Assembly (NCBI GenBank): GCA_964567995.1
Contig: CAZMOB010000001.1
Span: 248,001-312,000 of the forward strand
Length of the DNA stretch: 64,000 nt
Direction: 5' to 3'
DNA from: JAGOTP01 sp964567995
Lineage (GTDB): Bacteria > Patescibacteriota > Patescibacteriia > 2-12-FULL-60-25
Shown here in pieces: positions 57,021 to 64,000 of this stretch (position 1 is the stretch's first letter; the number at the start of each line of letters is the position of its first letter). The position numbers and the translations under genes were made by a program. Under the pieces are notes generated by a model. It did no database searches, was not told the DNA's origin, and worked only from the letters and a program-made list of their open reading frames with translations.

Positions 57021-59664
57021 CCTCTCGCATCTTCACCCCAAAAATTCCCGTTCCTTTTTGGAGGTTGTACGGTTTTAAGACGGTATCTTTATAGGCTTCT
57101 TGAAATTTTATGACCGCTTTTGTGGTTGCTGGACCGAAAAATGTCGTCTCGTTGCCGGGTGAACCTTGGCCTGTTTTTGTGATGACAAATCCATGTGTAT
57201 TTAAAAATACTTGAAGGGCTTTCACGTCAGCTCCACGGTCTCCTTGGCGTAGCATGCGTGTAAAGATGGGTGTGGCAACAACGGCGCCGGAAGGGGCGGA
57301 TGGGCTACTTGGCGCCGGTGAGTACGTTACTGTTTGCGTGAGCACGGCAGAGCTTTGTCCAGTGATAGAGTAATATTTTAGATACACCGTATAGGTACCG
57401 GCTTGATCAGGTAGGGTAAAGGAGGCGCCGCCTACAGGGCTGAGGGGAAAAATACTCGCGTTTTTGAAGGTTGGATCGAGTGAGGCGGCGTACCCACGTA
57501 CAGTAGCAGGGTCCGCATTCAATTGTAGCTTTACAGTGGGCGTTGAAACGAGGGTCGCGATACCTGACGCAGATCCATTGGATACGGTAAAGCGAAGCGG
57601 TGCGGTGTTTATGGTTGAAGGCGGGACAAAAAATGATCCGACGCCGCCACCTCCACCAGAAATGACGGAGGCACTAGGAGCAGAGACGTTCACGGTCGCG
57701 CGTGAGGTTGCTCGTCCTGAGATATTCCCCGTTGTATCTTCCGCAAATAGACTGTAGTAATACACGTTATTCGTGAGTGACGAATCGGTATAATTGGTAG
57801 CGATGGTAGTGGTAACAGCGGTCCCGTCTGTATTCGAGGTAGGATAGTCTGTGGTACTGCGGCGAATAGTTACGGCTGAAAAATCGGAATCAATGGGATT
57901 TGACCAAGTAAGATACACACTGTTGCCGCTTGCGGCGGCTGAGAAGTTGCTGGGTGTACTTGGAGCGGTGGTATCAATGATGGCGCTCGCTGTCCCGGCG
58001 GTTGAGTAGTTGTTGTGACTATCGCGAGCAAAGAGACTGTAATAATAGATATTATCGCTCAAACCAGCATCTACAAAATCGGTGACCACCGTTGTCGTGA
58101 CGGCTGTATCGCTCGAGATGGTCATTGGAAAGCCCGATGTGCTGCGTCGAAGAAGAAAAGAAGCTGTAGTGGCTGGGGTGTCCCATGTTAACAGGATAGT
58201 AGAACTGCTAGCGACAGCACTTATGCTGGGCGCCGAGGGAGCAGTCGTATCAATGGTGACGGTGGACATACCAGCAGTTGAGTAATTTCCTCCCGCATCA
58301 GCCGCGAAAATGCTGTAATAATAGGTACCATCTGCTACACCCGTCTGAGTAAAGCTGGTTACACCACTGTTTGTTGTCGTCACCATGACGCCATCTGTGT
58401 AAGTGGCAGGAAAACCGGTTGTGTCCCGACGGAGTACAAAACTTGCGGTATCTGCGGGAGCTGTCCAGGAGAGATTGATGGTACTGCCCGTAGCTTCAGC
58501 CGCGAGCGTAGGGGCGGCCGGGGGTAGATCGATGGTGACAGTAGAAGTTACGGCGGAGCTGTAGTATCCATCTATCGTCTGGTTGAAGAGGCTGTAATAA
58601 TAGGTTCCTTCACCCAAGTCACTGTCGGCGAGAGAGGTGCCTATGTCTGACGACGTCACCGCTACACCATCCGTAGCGCTTGTTGGATAGGCACTTAGAC
58701 TGCGGCGAATGGTTACTCCCGAAAAGTCACTATCTTCAATGTTAGGGTCCCAGTTCAAGATGGCATTTGTCCCGCTCGCGGAACTAGTAAAGCTTGCGAC
58801 AGGAGTAATGGGGTCGTAGGAGGTGATCACTCCACTCGTCGTGATGACGGTAATTCTGCCGGTACTCGTATTTACATCCATTCCAGCTACATTCACCATG
58901 GACCGCGTCCATAACAGGGACGATGAGCTGGCGATTGATAATTTGCTGAATCCCGCGTTGCTGGCGTAATACAGAGCATTGCCATCACTTGATGCCGTCA
59001 AGCCTTTTGCATTACTAACGCTTGGCCCACCAGACGTGATAGTAGTATCAGATAGACCTAAGACGAGGCTCGCAAATCTTCCGGCTGTGCTTAGATAGAT
59101 CAGTCTTCCTCCGGTATAGGTCAGACGGCTGATAGAAGAAGAGGCACTAGAATTAGAGGCGAGGCTGGTTAAATTTGTATCAAACGTATAAACAGTAGTG
59201 CCTTTACTCACGTAAAGCGAGTCACCTCCAAGAGTGATGGCTGATGTTCCTGTGCCAAGCGTACTGCTTGCAACGAATGTGGCGGTGGAGCCGCTTATGT
59301 CATAGCGGTAGACGCCATTTACAGATCCTGCGTTCAGCACGATGAACGCTTTTCCATGAGAGACGGCCAAATCTGAGCCAGAGTGAGTGGGGAGAGCGCT
59401 GCTGTAATTCGCACTACTAAAACTCGATCCATCGGGGCTTAGGACGCCTAGTCCAGTTGTCACACTGCCGAGTACATAGGCGCTCCCATCCGCTGGATCT
59501 ACGCGTACCTGACGGATGGTTCCGAGCGTACTCGTTGGAGCAGTGGCGGTATACGTGCCGCGGAAGAGTGACACGGCGTGTGCTGGCTGAGTGCTAGAAA
59601 AAAATAGTCCGATACTGACAACGGCAGCTCCTAAAAAGAGCATTTTTGATTTCCAAAACTGCAT
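56995..59664 (-). CDS. Secreted Fn3-repeat protein with peptidoglycan-binding domain
   Basis: 889 residues from ATG 59664, chosen because a signal peptide follows (MQFWKSKMLFLGAAVVSIGLFF..PAHA). A strand-rich propeller-like region covers about 35-310. Then come four fibronectin-type-III-like repeats, each with [ST]xxLxW, RRSxxxYP/FP, DGxxVTT and TYYYSLF (about 320-690). A linker and a C-terminal PG_binding_1 domain (LRQGDRGADVKALQVFLNTHGF..FFGPATTKAVIKFQE) complete it. It is probably cell-wall attached and exported. Repeats are close in sequence, indicating internal duplication. Confidence 0.85.
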   Translation of the reverse strand: MQFWKSKMLFLGAAVVSIGLFFSSTQPAHAVSLFRGTYTATAPTSTLGTIRQVRVDPADGSAYVLGSVTTGLGVLSPDGSSFSSANYSSALPTHSGSDLAVSHGKAFIVLNAGSVNGVYRYDISGSTATFVASSTLGTGTSAITLGGDSLYVSKGTTVYTFDTNLTSLASNSSASSSISRLTYTGGRLIYLSTAGRFASLVLGLSDTTITSGGPSVSNAKGLTASSDGNALYYASNAGFSKLSIASSSSLLWTRSMVNVAGMDVNTSTGRITVITTSGVITSYDPITPVASFTSSASGTNAILNWDPNIEDSDFSGVTIRRSLSAYPTSATDGVAVTSSDIGTSLADSDLGEGTYYYSLFNQTIDGYYSSAVTSTVTIDLPPAAPTLAAEATGSTINLSWTAPADTASFVLRRDTTGFPATYTDGVMVTTTNSGVTSFTQTGVADGTYYYSIFAADAGGNYSTAGMSTVTIDTTAPSAPSISAVASSSTILLTWDTPATTASFLLRRSTSGFPMTISSDTAVTTTVVTDFVDAGLSDNIYYYSLFARDSHNNYSTAGTASAIIDTTAPSTPSNFSAAASGNSVYLTWSNPIDSDFSAVTIRRSTTDYPTSNTDGTAVTTTIATNYTDSSLTNNVYYYSLFAEDTTGNISGRATSRATVNVSAPSASVISGGGGGVGSFFVPPSTINTAPLRFTVSNGSASGIATLVSTPTVKLQLNADPATVRGYAASLDPTFKNASIFPLSPVGGASFTLPDQAGTYTVYLKYYSITGQSSAVLTQTVTYSPAPSSPSAPSGAVVATPIFTRMLRQGDRGADVKALQVFLNTHGFVITKTGQGSPGNETTFFGPATTKAVIKFQEAYKDTVLKPYNLQKGTGIFGVKMREVIESRSTK

Positions 59665-59720
59665 GGGCAGAGTATACCATTCAACGAATGGCTGTGCATC
59701 GAACGCTCGTGCTTCAGTAT

Positions 59721-60011
59721 TTAACGCGTACGACGCGGTCCCCATTGCCAGCGAGGTTTTTCACCGGTCTTGTAACAGATACGAATTAGGGTAATCGTCA
59801 AAAGAATCATCGGTAAGACAACCAGAAACAGCACTTCACGAACGGATGAGTTTTTATCAATCGTCAAACTACACCCAGCGACAGCGAGGATGTAAATCAA
59901 GAGAACTAACCAGCCTTGCCACGTCGCAGGCGTCCATCCCCAACCATAGGTTTTTGCGGTAAACCAGTAGGAGCGAGGCTGATCTTTTTGATCCAGGACG
60001 GGCTCTTTCAT
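59721..60011 (-). CDS. Small two-helix membrane protein
   Basis: 96 residues. Two transmembrane helices (WLVLLIYILAVAGCSLTI; VLFLVVLPMILLTITLIRICY) flanked by a YWFTAKTYGWGWTPATWQ block and a basic GEKPRWQWGPRRTR tail. Pattern resembles small uncharacterised membrane proteins of CPR. It is 11 bp downstream of the cytochrome b5 lipoprotein gene, so they may be co-expressed. Confidence 0.65.
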   Translation of the reverse strand: MKEPVLDQKDQPRSYWFTAKTYGWGWTPATWQGWLVLLIYILAVAGCSLTIDKNSSVREVLFLVVLPMILLTITLIRICYKTGEKPRWQWGPRRTR

Positions 60012-60022
60012 GAGAGTTCGAT

Positions 60023-60385
60023 CTATGGTTTGAGAATTCCAATTTGGAAAGAAGCGAGTTCGTTTTCTGGTCGACGCTCACCTGCGTGTTGGGCGCTGAA
60101 GCCAGTAGTGCCATCGACGCCACACAAAGAGCGGATAGCTTGCTCGCCGCCGGGATGTTGGCCGATCCAGGTGGTTACGTCATAGACGTTTCCACGAACA
60201 ATCGTCCAGCAACTGGCTGAATCTTTATGCTGGGCGACGTCTGCGAGGGTATAGGTCGTTGTCGCGGCTCCTTGTGTAACTGGTGACGGAGGGGTTTGGC
60301 TCGAGGGCGCTGCACAACCAGCCCCCATGAGGAGCGTAGGAATGCTTAGAAGAAGGCCGGATCGAAGAGCGTGGAAAATGTTCAT
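60023..60385 (-). CDS. Cytochrome b5-like lipoprotein
   Basis: 120 residues. The signal peptide ends in a lipobox (LLMGAGC, Cys near 24), so the protein is expected to be lipid-anchored outside the membrane. A heme-binding cytochrome b5 fold follows: YTLADVAQHKDSASCWTIVRGNVYDVTTWIGQHPGGEQAI with HPGG, and the second histidine region FSAQHAGER. Both axial histidines are in place. Heme-dependent electron transfer or ligand binding in a reduced genome is noteworthy. Upstream of, and probably co-transcribed with, the two-helix membrane gene. Confidence 0.87.
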   Translation of the reverse strand: MNIFHALRSGLLLSIPTLLMGAGCAAPSSQTPPSPVTQGAATTTYTLADVAQHKDSASCWTIVRGNVYDVTTWIGQHPGGEQAIRSLCGVDGTTGFSAQHAGERRPENELASFQIGILKP

Positions 60386-60506
60386 AGGGAAAATGTGTAT
60401 CTTTCATTGTTCGATGAATGAGGAACGATGTCAACGTAAGTACGTATCTACCTAACACGCACATTCGGAAGAGTGTTATCTATGGTAGAGTATCATTCGT
60501 CTCACT

Positions 60507-61046
60507 ATGAATTACCTCGCCTTACTCCGCGGGATCAATGTTGGCGGAAAAAATTCTATCAAGATGGTGGCATTAAAAGCCACGTTCGAAGATCTTGGTT
60601 TCAAGAACGTCAAGACGTATATTCAGAGCGGGAATGTGCTCTTTTCTGCGCCAGCGGGTAATATCGAGGCCTTATGTAAGAAGATAGAAGCGGCTCTCTT
60701 CAAAACATTTAAGTATGCTGCTCTGGTGGTGCTTATCAAGCAAAGTGATCTGGTGAATATCGTCCGGTCAGCCCCACGGGGCTTCGGATCCAAGCCGGCC
60801 ATCTATCGTTATAATGTTCTGTTTTTGAAAAAGCCGATTGTCGCCAAGCAAGCGATGAAGGATATTCCGCGTAAGGAAGGGGTGGACGAGGCGGTGGCGG
60901 GAACAGGCGTACTCTATTTTTCACACCTGATTGCCAAGGCTACGCAAAGCCGCTTGAGCAAAATTACTGCCTTGCCGATCTACAAGAACTTAACGATTCG
61001 AAATTGGAATACGACTCAGAAATTGTGTGCATTGATTGAATCTTAA
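60507..61046 (+). CDS. DUF1697 protein
   Basis: 179 residues. Starts MNYLALLRGINVGGKNSIKMVALKATFEDLGFKNVKTYIQSGNVLF, the exact DUF1697 signature. RLSKITALPIYKNLTIRNWNTTQKL at the end completes the family. Function is not established; the fold is ferredoxin-like. A TATCAT -10-like box ends 10 nt before the ATG. The DUF1801-type gene follows after 13 bp. Confidence 0.9.
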   Translation: MNYLALLRGINVGGKNSIKMVALKATFEDLGFKNVKTYIQSGNVLFSAPAGNIEALCKKIEAALFKTFKYAALVVLIKQSDLVNIVRSAPRGFGSKPAIYRYNVLFLKKPIVAKQAMKDIPRKEGVDEAVAGTGVLYFSHLIAKATQSRLSKITALPIYKNLTIRNWNTTQKLCALIES

Positions 61047-61059
61047 ACGAAACAGTCTT

Positions 61060-61455
61060 ATGCCTACAGATATCGCCCTCTATAATGCCGCACAATCAGG
61101 TGAATATAAGAAAATCTGCAAAAAGCTCAAAGAGGTTATCGCGCAAGAGCTCAAAAAAGCGGAGGGCAAAGTGTGGCACGGAAGTCCCGTGTGGTTCCTA
61201 GATGGAAATCCAATCGCGGGCTATAGTGTGCGGAAACACGGTGTCCAATTGCTCTTTTGGAGCGGACAATCATTTAAGGACAGCGGGTTAAAGCCGGAAG
61301 GATCCTTTAAGGCCGCTGAAAAATACTTCACGGATTCCAGTGACGTAAAAATAACAGCTCTTCGCGGTTGGTTAAAACAAGCCAAACGCATACAGTGGGA
61401 TTATAAAAATATTGTAAAAAGAAGAGGGGTGTTGGTGAAGGTTGGATCCTGGTAG
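61060..61455 (+). CDS. DUF1801 (YdhG-like) protein
   Basis: 131 residues. Characteristic segments: KVWHGSPVWFLDGNPIAGYSVRKHGVQLLFWSGQSF, and LKQAKRIQWDYKNI near the end. The family (PF08818) is a small alpha/beta fold of unknown function, sometimes linked to iron or nucleotide handling. ATG 61060 is preferred. Probable two-gene unit with DUF1697. Confidence 0.82.
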   Translation: MPTDIALYNAAQSGEYKKICKKLKEVIAQELKKAEGKVWHGSPVWFLDGNPIAGYSVRKHGVQLLFWSGQSFKDSGLKPEGSFKAAEKYFTDSSDVKITALRGWLKQAKRIQWDYKNIVKRRGVLVKVGSW

Positions 61456-61490
61456 GGTATGAGTACGGGAGAAATAAAACATGAGCACGT

Positions 61491-61895
61491 ATGTTGCATA
61501 TAAAATACAAACTTGACCGCTCCGAGCTCCATGGAATAGGGCTTTTTGCAGATGAAGATCTGAAAGAAGGACAAGTGGTATACACGGCTAGTCCACTGTT
61601 AGATATAAACCTGAATCAGGAGAAATTTGATGCGCTCCGAGACAGCGAAAAACAAGAAATTCGCTGGTGGGGTTTCCAGATTCCTGAAACGAAACAATGG
61701 CATGTCGATTTTGATGTCTCAAAGTTTATCAATCATTCGATCAAGGCAACGGTGACGCAGAAGCCAAATGAAATAGACGCATGCTTAGTTGCGACAAGGG
61801 ATATACTAAAGGGTGAAGAGATCACTCAGAATTATCTTGAATTTGAGAGTGTGGATGATCTGGAGCGTCGTGGTATCCAATTGAGCGACTTGTAA
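61491..61895 (+). CDS. SET-domain protein (lysine methyltransferase-like)
   Basis: 134 residues comprising little more than a SET domain: SELHGIGLFADEDLKEGQVVYTASP at the N-terminus, KFINHSIKATV giving the conserved NHS, and ATRDILKGEEITQNYLEF giving the GEEIT-x-Y catalytic tyrosine. Such short SET proteins occur in bacteria and methylate lysines on unknown targets. The 3' end overlaps the convergent VanZ-like gene by 74 bp, an unusually long convergent overlap. Confidence 0.85.
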   Translation: MLHIKYKLDRSELHGIGLFADEDLKEGQVVYTASPLLDINLNQEKFDALRDSEKQEIRWWGFQIPETKQWHVDFDVSKFINHSIKATVTQKPNEIDACLVATRDILKGEEITQNYLEFESVDDLERRGIQLSDL

Positions 61896-62436
61896 GGCGA
61901 CGATAACCGTGAGTGAATCCCACAAACACCACACATCCAATTGCTGTTCCAATGGTATTGAATATGACATCATTCACGTCAGCGACTCGGAAGGTTATTT
62001 TTCCTATGAGTCCGGTGATCAGTTGAAGAAGCTCGATAGCGATACTAAAGGCTGCCCCCATAGCTACCACTTGTCTCATCCGATAGTTCGTAAGAAAGGA
62101 CAAGCCAAAACCGAACGGAACGAACAAGAGAATGTTGAGTAAAGATGTTTTTACATCGTAAGAGGTGAGTGTGATGAGGGGCAGGAGATTCAGGCTTTCT
62201 CGGGTTGTTTGTCCATTTAGGATGAGGGTAGGTACAAACCGTTTTAGGAGAAGAAGCGATTGAAACTGCAGGAGCGTATAATCAAGAACCTTGATGAGGT
62301 ACACATAAAAAAGGCTATAAAAGAACAAGCGAGGGAGAGGTGCTCGTTTCTTCAAACGAAAATACAGGATGAGACCGATCCAGACTAAGCTGAACAAGAG
62401 GACCGTCAATAGAGAGAAATAGTGTAGGTTACTCAT
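61822..62436 (-). CDS. VanZ-like membrane protein
   Basis: 204 residues with five to six transmembrane segments. The VanZ-like core is ESLNLLPLITLTS...LLNILLFVPFGFGLSFLTN, IELLQLITGLIGKITFRVADVNDVIFNTIGTAIG. The family is linked to glycopeptide tolerance and other envelope roles, without a known reaction. The C-terminal tail after the last helix lies in the overlap with the SET gene. Confidence 0.88.
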   Translation of the reverse strand: MSNLHYFSLLTVLLFSLVWIGLILYFRLKKRAPLPRLFFYSLFYVYLIKVLDYTLLQFQSLLLLKRFVPTLILNGQTTRESLNLLPLITLTSYDVKTSLLNILLFVPFGFGLSFLTNYRMRQVVAMGAAFSIAIELLQLITGLIGKITFRVADVNDVIFNTIGTAIGCVVFVGFTHGYRRLTSRSIGYHDAPDHPHSQIQDNSE

Positions 62437-62519
62437 GCGAGCTACTGATTATCGGAGGGATCGAAACAGGCCACGGATCATAAGGAGATCGAGTACGTAT
62501 TATGCGCTATACTGAAGGT

Positions 62520-63083
62520 ATGTACACAGCGGAAGAATTAGAAGAAGCGCTTCGAGCGATCACCTCAACACTGAATAAGTGTGAAAAAGTCCAACCAAAA
62601 TTGAAACAAGGCTCTCCGCAATATACACTGCTTGTACGAAGAATACAGGCGTTTGAGGTAGCAAATTCACTCATACGACAGGCTCTAGACAAGCAGGGAA
62701 AGATGAGTACACCTGGTTCCACATCACCTATGCCAAAGCACCGAATATATACCACCAGTTTCGCCAGCGTCTACCCGCTCTACATTGCCAAAGTAGAGAG
62801 GAAGGGCCGTACCAAGGCAGAAGTTGACGAGATCATTTATTGGCTCACGGGCTACACACGCAAAGGATTAGAAGCACAGCTGGACAAGAAAACAGATTTT
62901 GAAACGTTTTTTGCGAAGGCGCCTAAACTCAATCCAGCCCGAGCCCTGATCACGGGTATGATTTGTGGAGTTCGAATAGAAGAGATTCAGGATCCGCTCA
63001 TGCGTGAAATTCGGTATTTGGATAAATTAATTGACGAATTGGCCAAGGGAAAGACGATGCAGAAGATTTTGCGGAACCAATAA
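62520..63083 (+). CDS. DUF2200 protein with N-terminal helical domain
   Basis: 187 residues. The C-terminal 110 residues are DUF2200: HRIYTTSFASVYPLYIAKVERKGRTKAEVDEIIYWLTGYT and NPARALITGMICGVRIEEIQDPLMREIRYLDKLIDELAKGK. The first 60 residues (YTAEELEEALRAITSTLNKCEK..YTLLVRRIQAFEVANSLIRQAL) look like a separate small helical family, making this a fusion. ATG 62520 is used; TATACT at 62508-62513 would place a transcription start about at this ATG. Next gene 11 bp downstream. Confidence 0.82.
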   Translation: MYTAEELEEALRAITSTLNKCEKVQPKLKQGSPQYTLLVRRIQAFEVANSLIRQALDKQGKMSTPGSTSPMPKHRIYTTSFASVYPLYIAKVERKGRTKAEVDEIIYWLTGYTRKGLEAQLDKKTDFETFFAKAPKLNPARALITGMICGVRIEEIQDPLMREIRYLDKLIDELAKGKTMQKILRNQ

Positions 63084-63094
63084 TTGCAAAAACT

Positions 63095-63520
63095 ATGCGT
63101 TTATGGAGCCTTCATCCAAAATATCTCGATACGAAAGGGATTGTTGCTTTGTGGCGTGAAGGACTACTCGCAAAGCATGTCCTGGAAGGAAAAACCAAGG
63201 GGTATCGACATCATCCGCAACTCATCCGTTTTCAGGCAGTTCCCGATCCGTTGGCGGCCATGAACGTCTATCTCAAGAGTGTCTATGATGAAGCATGTGC
63301 GCGAGGCTATTGTTTTGCGGGATCAAAGATCGATCTTGCAGCAGTAGCTGAGTCCATACCTGTTACTCACGGTCAGGTGCAGTATGAGTTGGCGCATTTA
63401 CGAGACAAGTTGAGTCGTCGTGATCCAGAACGGATGAAAAATTTGCCTGTAGAGCCTGACGTCCATACGCTCTTCAGGACTGTTCCGGGCGACAGAGGGG
63501 CGTGGGAGAAGGTATCGTAA
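63095..63520 (+). CDS. Pyrimidine-dimer DNA glycosylase family protein
   Basis: 141 residues. MRLWSLHPKYLDTKGIVALWREGLLAKHVLEGKTKGYRHHPQLIRF is the signature of the Pyr_excise family (PF03013, T4 endonuclease V relatives). The glycosylase in T4 uses its N-terminal amine, preserved here only as a Met start that may be removed. DNA repair of UV damage is the inferred role and would complement uvrB. Spacing suggests operon with the DUF2200 gene. Confidence 0.82.
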   Translation: MRLWSLHPKYLDTKGIVALWREGLLAKHVLEGKTKGYRHHPQLIRFQAVPDPLAAMNVYLKSVYDEACARGYCFAGSKIDLAAVAESIPVTHGQVQYELAHLRDKLSRRDPERMKNLPVEPDVHTLFRTVPGDRGAWEKVS

Positions 63521-63549
63521 GCTCGGCCAGGGTGTATACTTCCAGGAGT

Positions 63550-64000
63550 ATGAACGTCCTTTCCTCCATGAGGTTTCTCTCTGTCGCCTTTGCAGCCTTT
63601 CTGTTTATTCTTCCGAATAGTTCGCAAGCTGCTTCCCGTGGATTGTTCAAGACGGATGCCGACCTTTGGTATCAAACAGAAGCAGGGAAGCGTATTCAAG
63701 TTCAGAACAATGTTGAACGAGCGTATACGGAGCTAAAAAACCAAGCGCAGTTAATTGCGACAAAAGACCTCATTCAAATTCCTATTGGTCTACTTAACAC
63801 CCACCGTCCCATCAAAGACACGGATCGAGATGGGCTAGATGATGAATTCGAGCGTGCCTATGGAACCAACGTGAAATTAAAGGATTCAGATAAGGATGGC
63901 TATGACGATCGCGCAGAGATTATGGCCGGCTATAGTCCTCTTAAAAAGGCTCAGTCAATGATCTTGAATCGATCGCTTCTGGAAAAGATCAAAGGAAAAT
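63550..64000 (+). CDS. Secreted thrombospondin type-3/EF-hand repeat protein, N-terminal part
   Basis: Begins MNVLSSMRFLSVAFAAFLFILPNSSQAA, a clear signal peptide. After about 60 residues of helical sequence come two calcium-binding repeats: DTDRDGLDDEFERAYGT and DSDKDGYDDRAEI. These repeats are found in adhesive surface proteins, frequently in CPR. A TGTATACT extended -10-like box ends 9 nt before the ATG. The gene runs off the window's right edge. Confidence 0.88.
   Translation, partial: MNVLSSMRFLSVAFAAFLFILPNSSQAASRGLFKTDADLWYQTEAGKRIQVQNNVERAYTELKNQAQLIATKDLIQIPIGLLNTHRPIKDTDRDGLDDEFERAYGTNVKLKDSDKDGYDDRAEIMAGYSPLKKAQSMILNRSLLEKIKGK

Overview
This window looks like a chromosome segment of a Candidate Phyla Radiation bacterium (Patescibacteria), perhaps of the ABY1/Uhrbacteria-Magasanikbacteria side. 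This is inferred from the short gene repertoire and from characteristic families: TrmB-type regulators, a surface protein with Fn3 repeats and a peptidoglycan-binding domain, a thrombospondin-type-3/EF-hand protein, an archaeal-type S-adenosylmethionine synthetase, and a dnaG-rpoD pair. No marker here fixes the lineage. TGA works as a stop codon.

Layout. 0-12.6 kb is a core region (M23 peptidase end, dusB, uvrB, dnaG, rpoD). Between these lie conspicuously GC-rich single genes of unknown or signalling function (395-1396, 2673-3227, 3598-3834, 6117-6599, 6750-7223, and a PknB-like kinase at 10836-12482). Most end in a long, often perfect palindrome. Similar GC-rich genes recur later: a 34-residue basic peptide plus a radical SAM enzyme at 46.6-48.0 kb, and a second kinase at 51.8-52.9 kb.

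12.7-39 kb is an accessory region starting at a tRNA-Asn gene. A 112-bp sequence that begins at the last bases of that tRNA is repeated at 32.0 kb with one substitution and one indel. It therefore marks two adjacent integrated elements. The first carries an intact large serine recombinase, an excisionase-like pair, a KAP NTPase, a phage-like methylation module, a DUF91/DUF5655-type nuclease candidate, HEPN and DUF5677 proteins, a Shedu nuclease, a GNAT and two aminoglycoside-phosphotransferase-like kinases. The second carries a SNF2 helicase with about 350 residues of C-x2-[ST]-G-K repeats, translationally coupled to a DUF2779 nuclease. It ends with a decayed copy of the same recombinase.

39-45 kb holds a tight five-gene operon: archaeal-type MetK, a stand-alone AlaRS-like class II ligase, an S51 peptidase, a GT4-like glycosyltransferase, and a PIG-L deacetylase fused to a CYTH domain. 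A nucleoside-diphosphate-kinase-like gene is divergent to it. The combination glycosyltransferase, PIG-L deacetylase and tRNA-synthetase-derived ligase has the logic of mycothiol synthesis (MshA, MshB, MshC) but with a different ligase fold. It is the best candidate here for an undescribed pathway.

45-53 kb contains two TrmB regulators, the peptide/radical SAM pair, a DAHP synthase overlapping a sugar epimerase, a YbaK/ProX deacylase, a kinase, and two more copies of a GAGCCAT-hairpin-A6-terminator unit also seen at the tRNA-Asn and at 32.0 kb. 53-64 kb returns to ordinary small CPR genes (DUF6122, EamA, cupin, Fn3 surface protein, cytochrome b5 lipoprotein, DUF1697, DUF1801, SET, VanZ, DUF2200, pyrimidine-dimer glycosylase family, calcium-binding surface protein). 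Several genes have a -10-like hexamer only about 6-15 nt before the start codon, suggesting leaderless or very short-leader transcripts.
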